From NCBI GenBank assembly GCA_020446285.1, contig JAGREZ010000531.1, positions 1,163 through 6,567 of the forward strand: a stretch of DNA of 5,405 nucleotides. Direction: 5' to 3'. Of this stretch, positions 5,352 through 5,405 are shown one piece after another. The notes under the pieces were generated by a model, which made no database searches, was not told the origin of the DNA, and saw only the letters and a program-made list of their open reading frames with translations. Source of the DNA: Geminicoccaceae bacterium (GTDB lineage Bacteria > Pseudomonadota > Alphaproteobacteria > Geminicoccales > Geminicoccaceae). Numbering within the stretch: position 1 is the stretch's first letter; each line of letters opens with the position of its first letter. Both the position numbers and the translations under genes were made by a program.

Positions 5352-5405
5352 GACAAGTCCGCTGACGGCATCATCCGGCCATGCCGCCAGCCATTCGGAT
5401 CCGGG

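Noticed and set aside
4748..5374. Minus-strand frame of 208 aa across the right end
   Set aside because: It is antisense to the Sel1-repeat gene, whose repeat motifs are unmistakable, and the minus frame has no recognisable domain.
5383..5405. Possible gene start (ATG 5383) at the right edge
   Set aside because: Only a few codons are visible, with no ribosome binding site; cannot be supported.

Overview
The window looks like chromosomal DNA from a high-GC alphaproteobacterium, most likely Hyphomicrobiales (Rhizobiales)-like. This rests on strong GC bias at third codon positions, the style of the Amt N-terminus, a perfect CtrA-type box (TTAA-N7-TTAA) in an intergenic region, and the mix of protein families. 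The genus cannot be read from the sequence alone. I see no tRNA, rRNA, CRISPR array, insertion sequence or prophage marker.

Left part (1-1682). The 5' end of an ammonium transporter gene runs off the left edge on the minus strand (257 to <1). Its 195-bp upstream region is shared with a divergent gene for a UbiH/UbiF/COQ6-family FAD hydroxylase (453-1682, +). In that region, facing amt, is a near-perfect sigma-54 (RpoN) promoter (344-358). About 75 bp upstream of the inferred start site is a 17-bp TGCAT-N7-ATGCA dyad with NtrC-site geometry. Together they suggest nitrogen-limitation control of ammonium uptake. No glnK lies directly upstream of amt.

Middle part (1683-2747). The hydroxylase converges on a minus-strand D-2-hydroxyacid dehydrogenase (2673-1699, TTG start). 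A perfect 8-bp inverted repeat spans both stop codons. Two GC-rich hairpins fill the 74-bp gap upstream of the dehydrogenase. One probably ends the upstream operon, and the other covers the dehydrogenase ribosome binding site.

Main point of interest (2748-4571, minus strand). Three genes overlap tightly, in the order MotA/TolQ/ExbB-type channel subunit (239 aa, four predicted TM segments), single-TM partner (202 aa), and two-TM protein with a soluble tail (170 aa). The partner has an Asp just before its TM segment, as in ExbD/TolR/MotB, but its C-terminal side is a beta-rich domain resembling DUF2135/YfaP rather than an ExbD, TolR or OmpA domain. This looks like a compact ion-driven inner-membrane machine that is not a standard Ton, Tol, Mot or Zorya system.

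Right part (4572-5405). A 332-bp AT-rich divergent region carries the CtrA-type box, a plausible sigma-70-type promoter facing the channel operon, and phased CAATTGAT repeats. It separates the operon from a short Sel1-repeat protein gene (4904-5284, +). The last 121 bases hold only weak hairpins.
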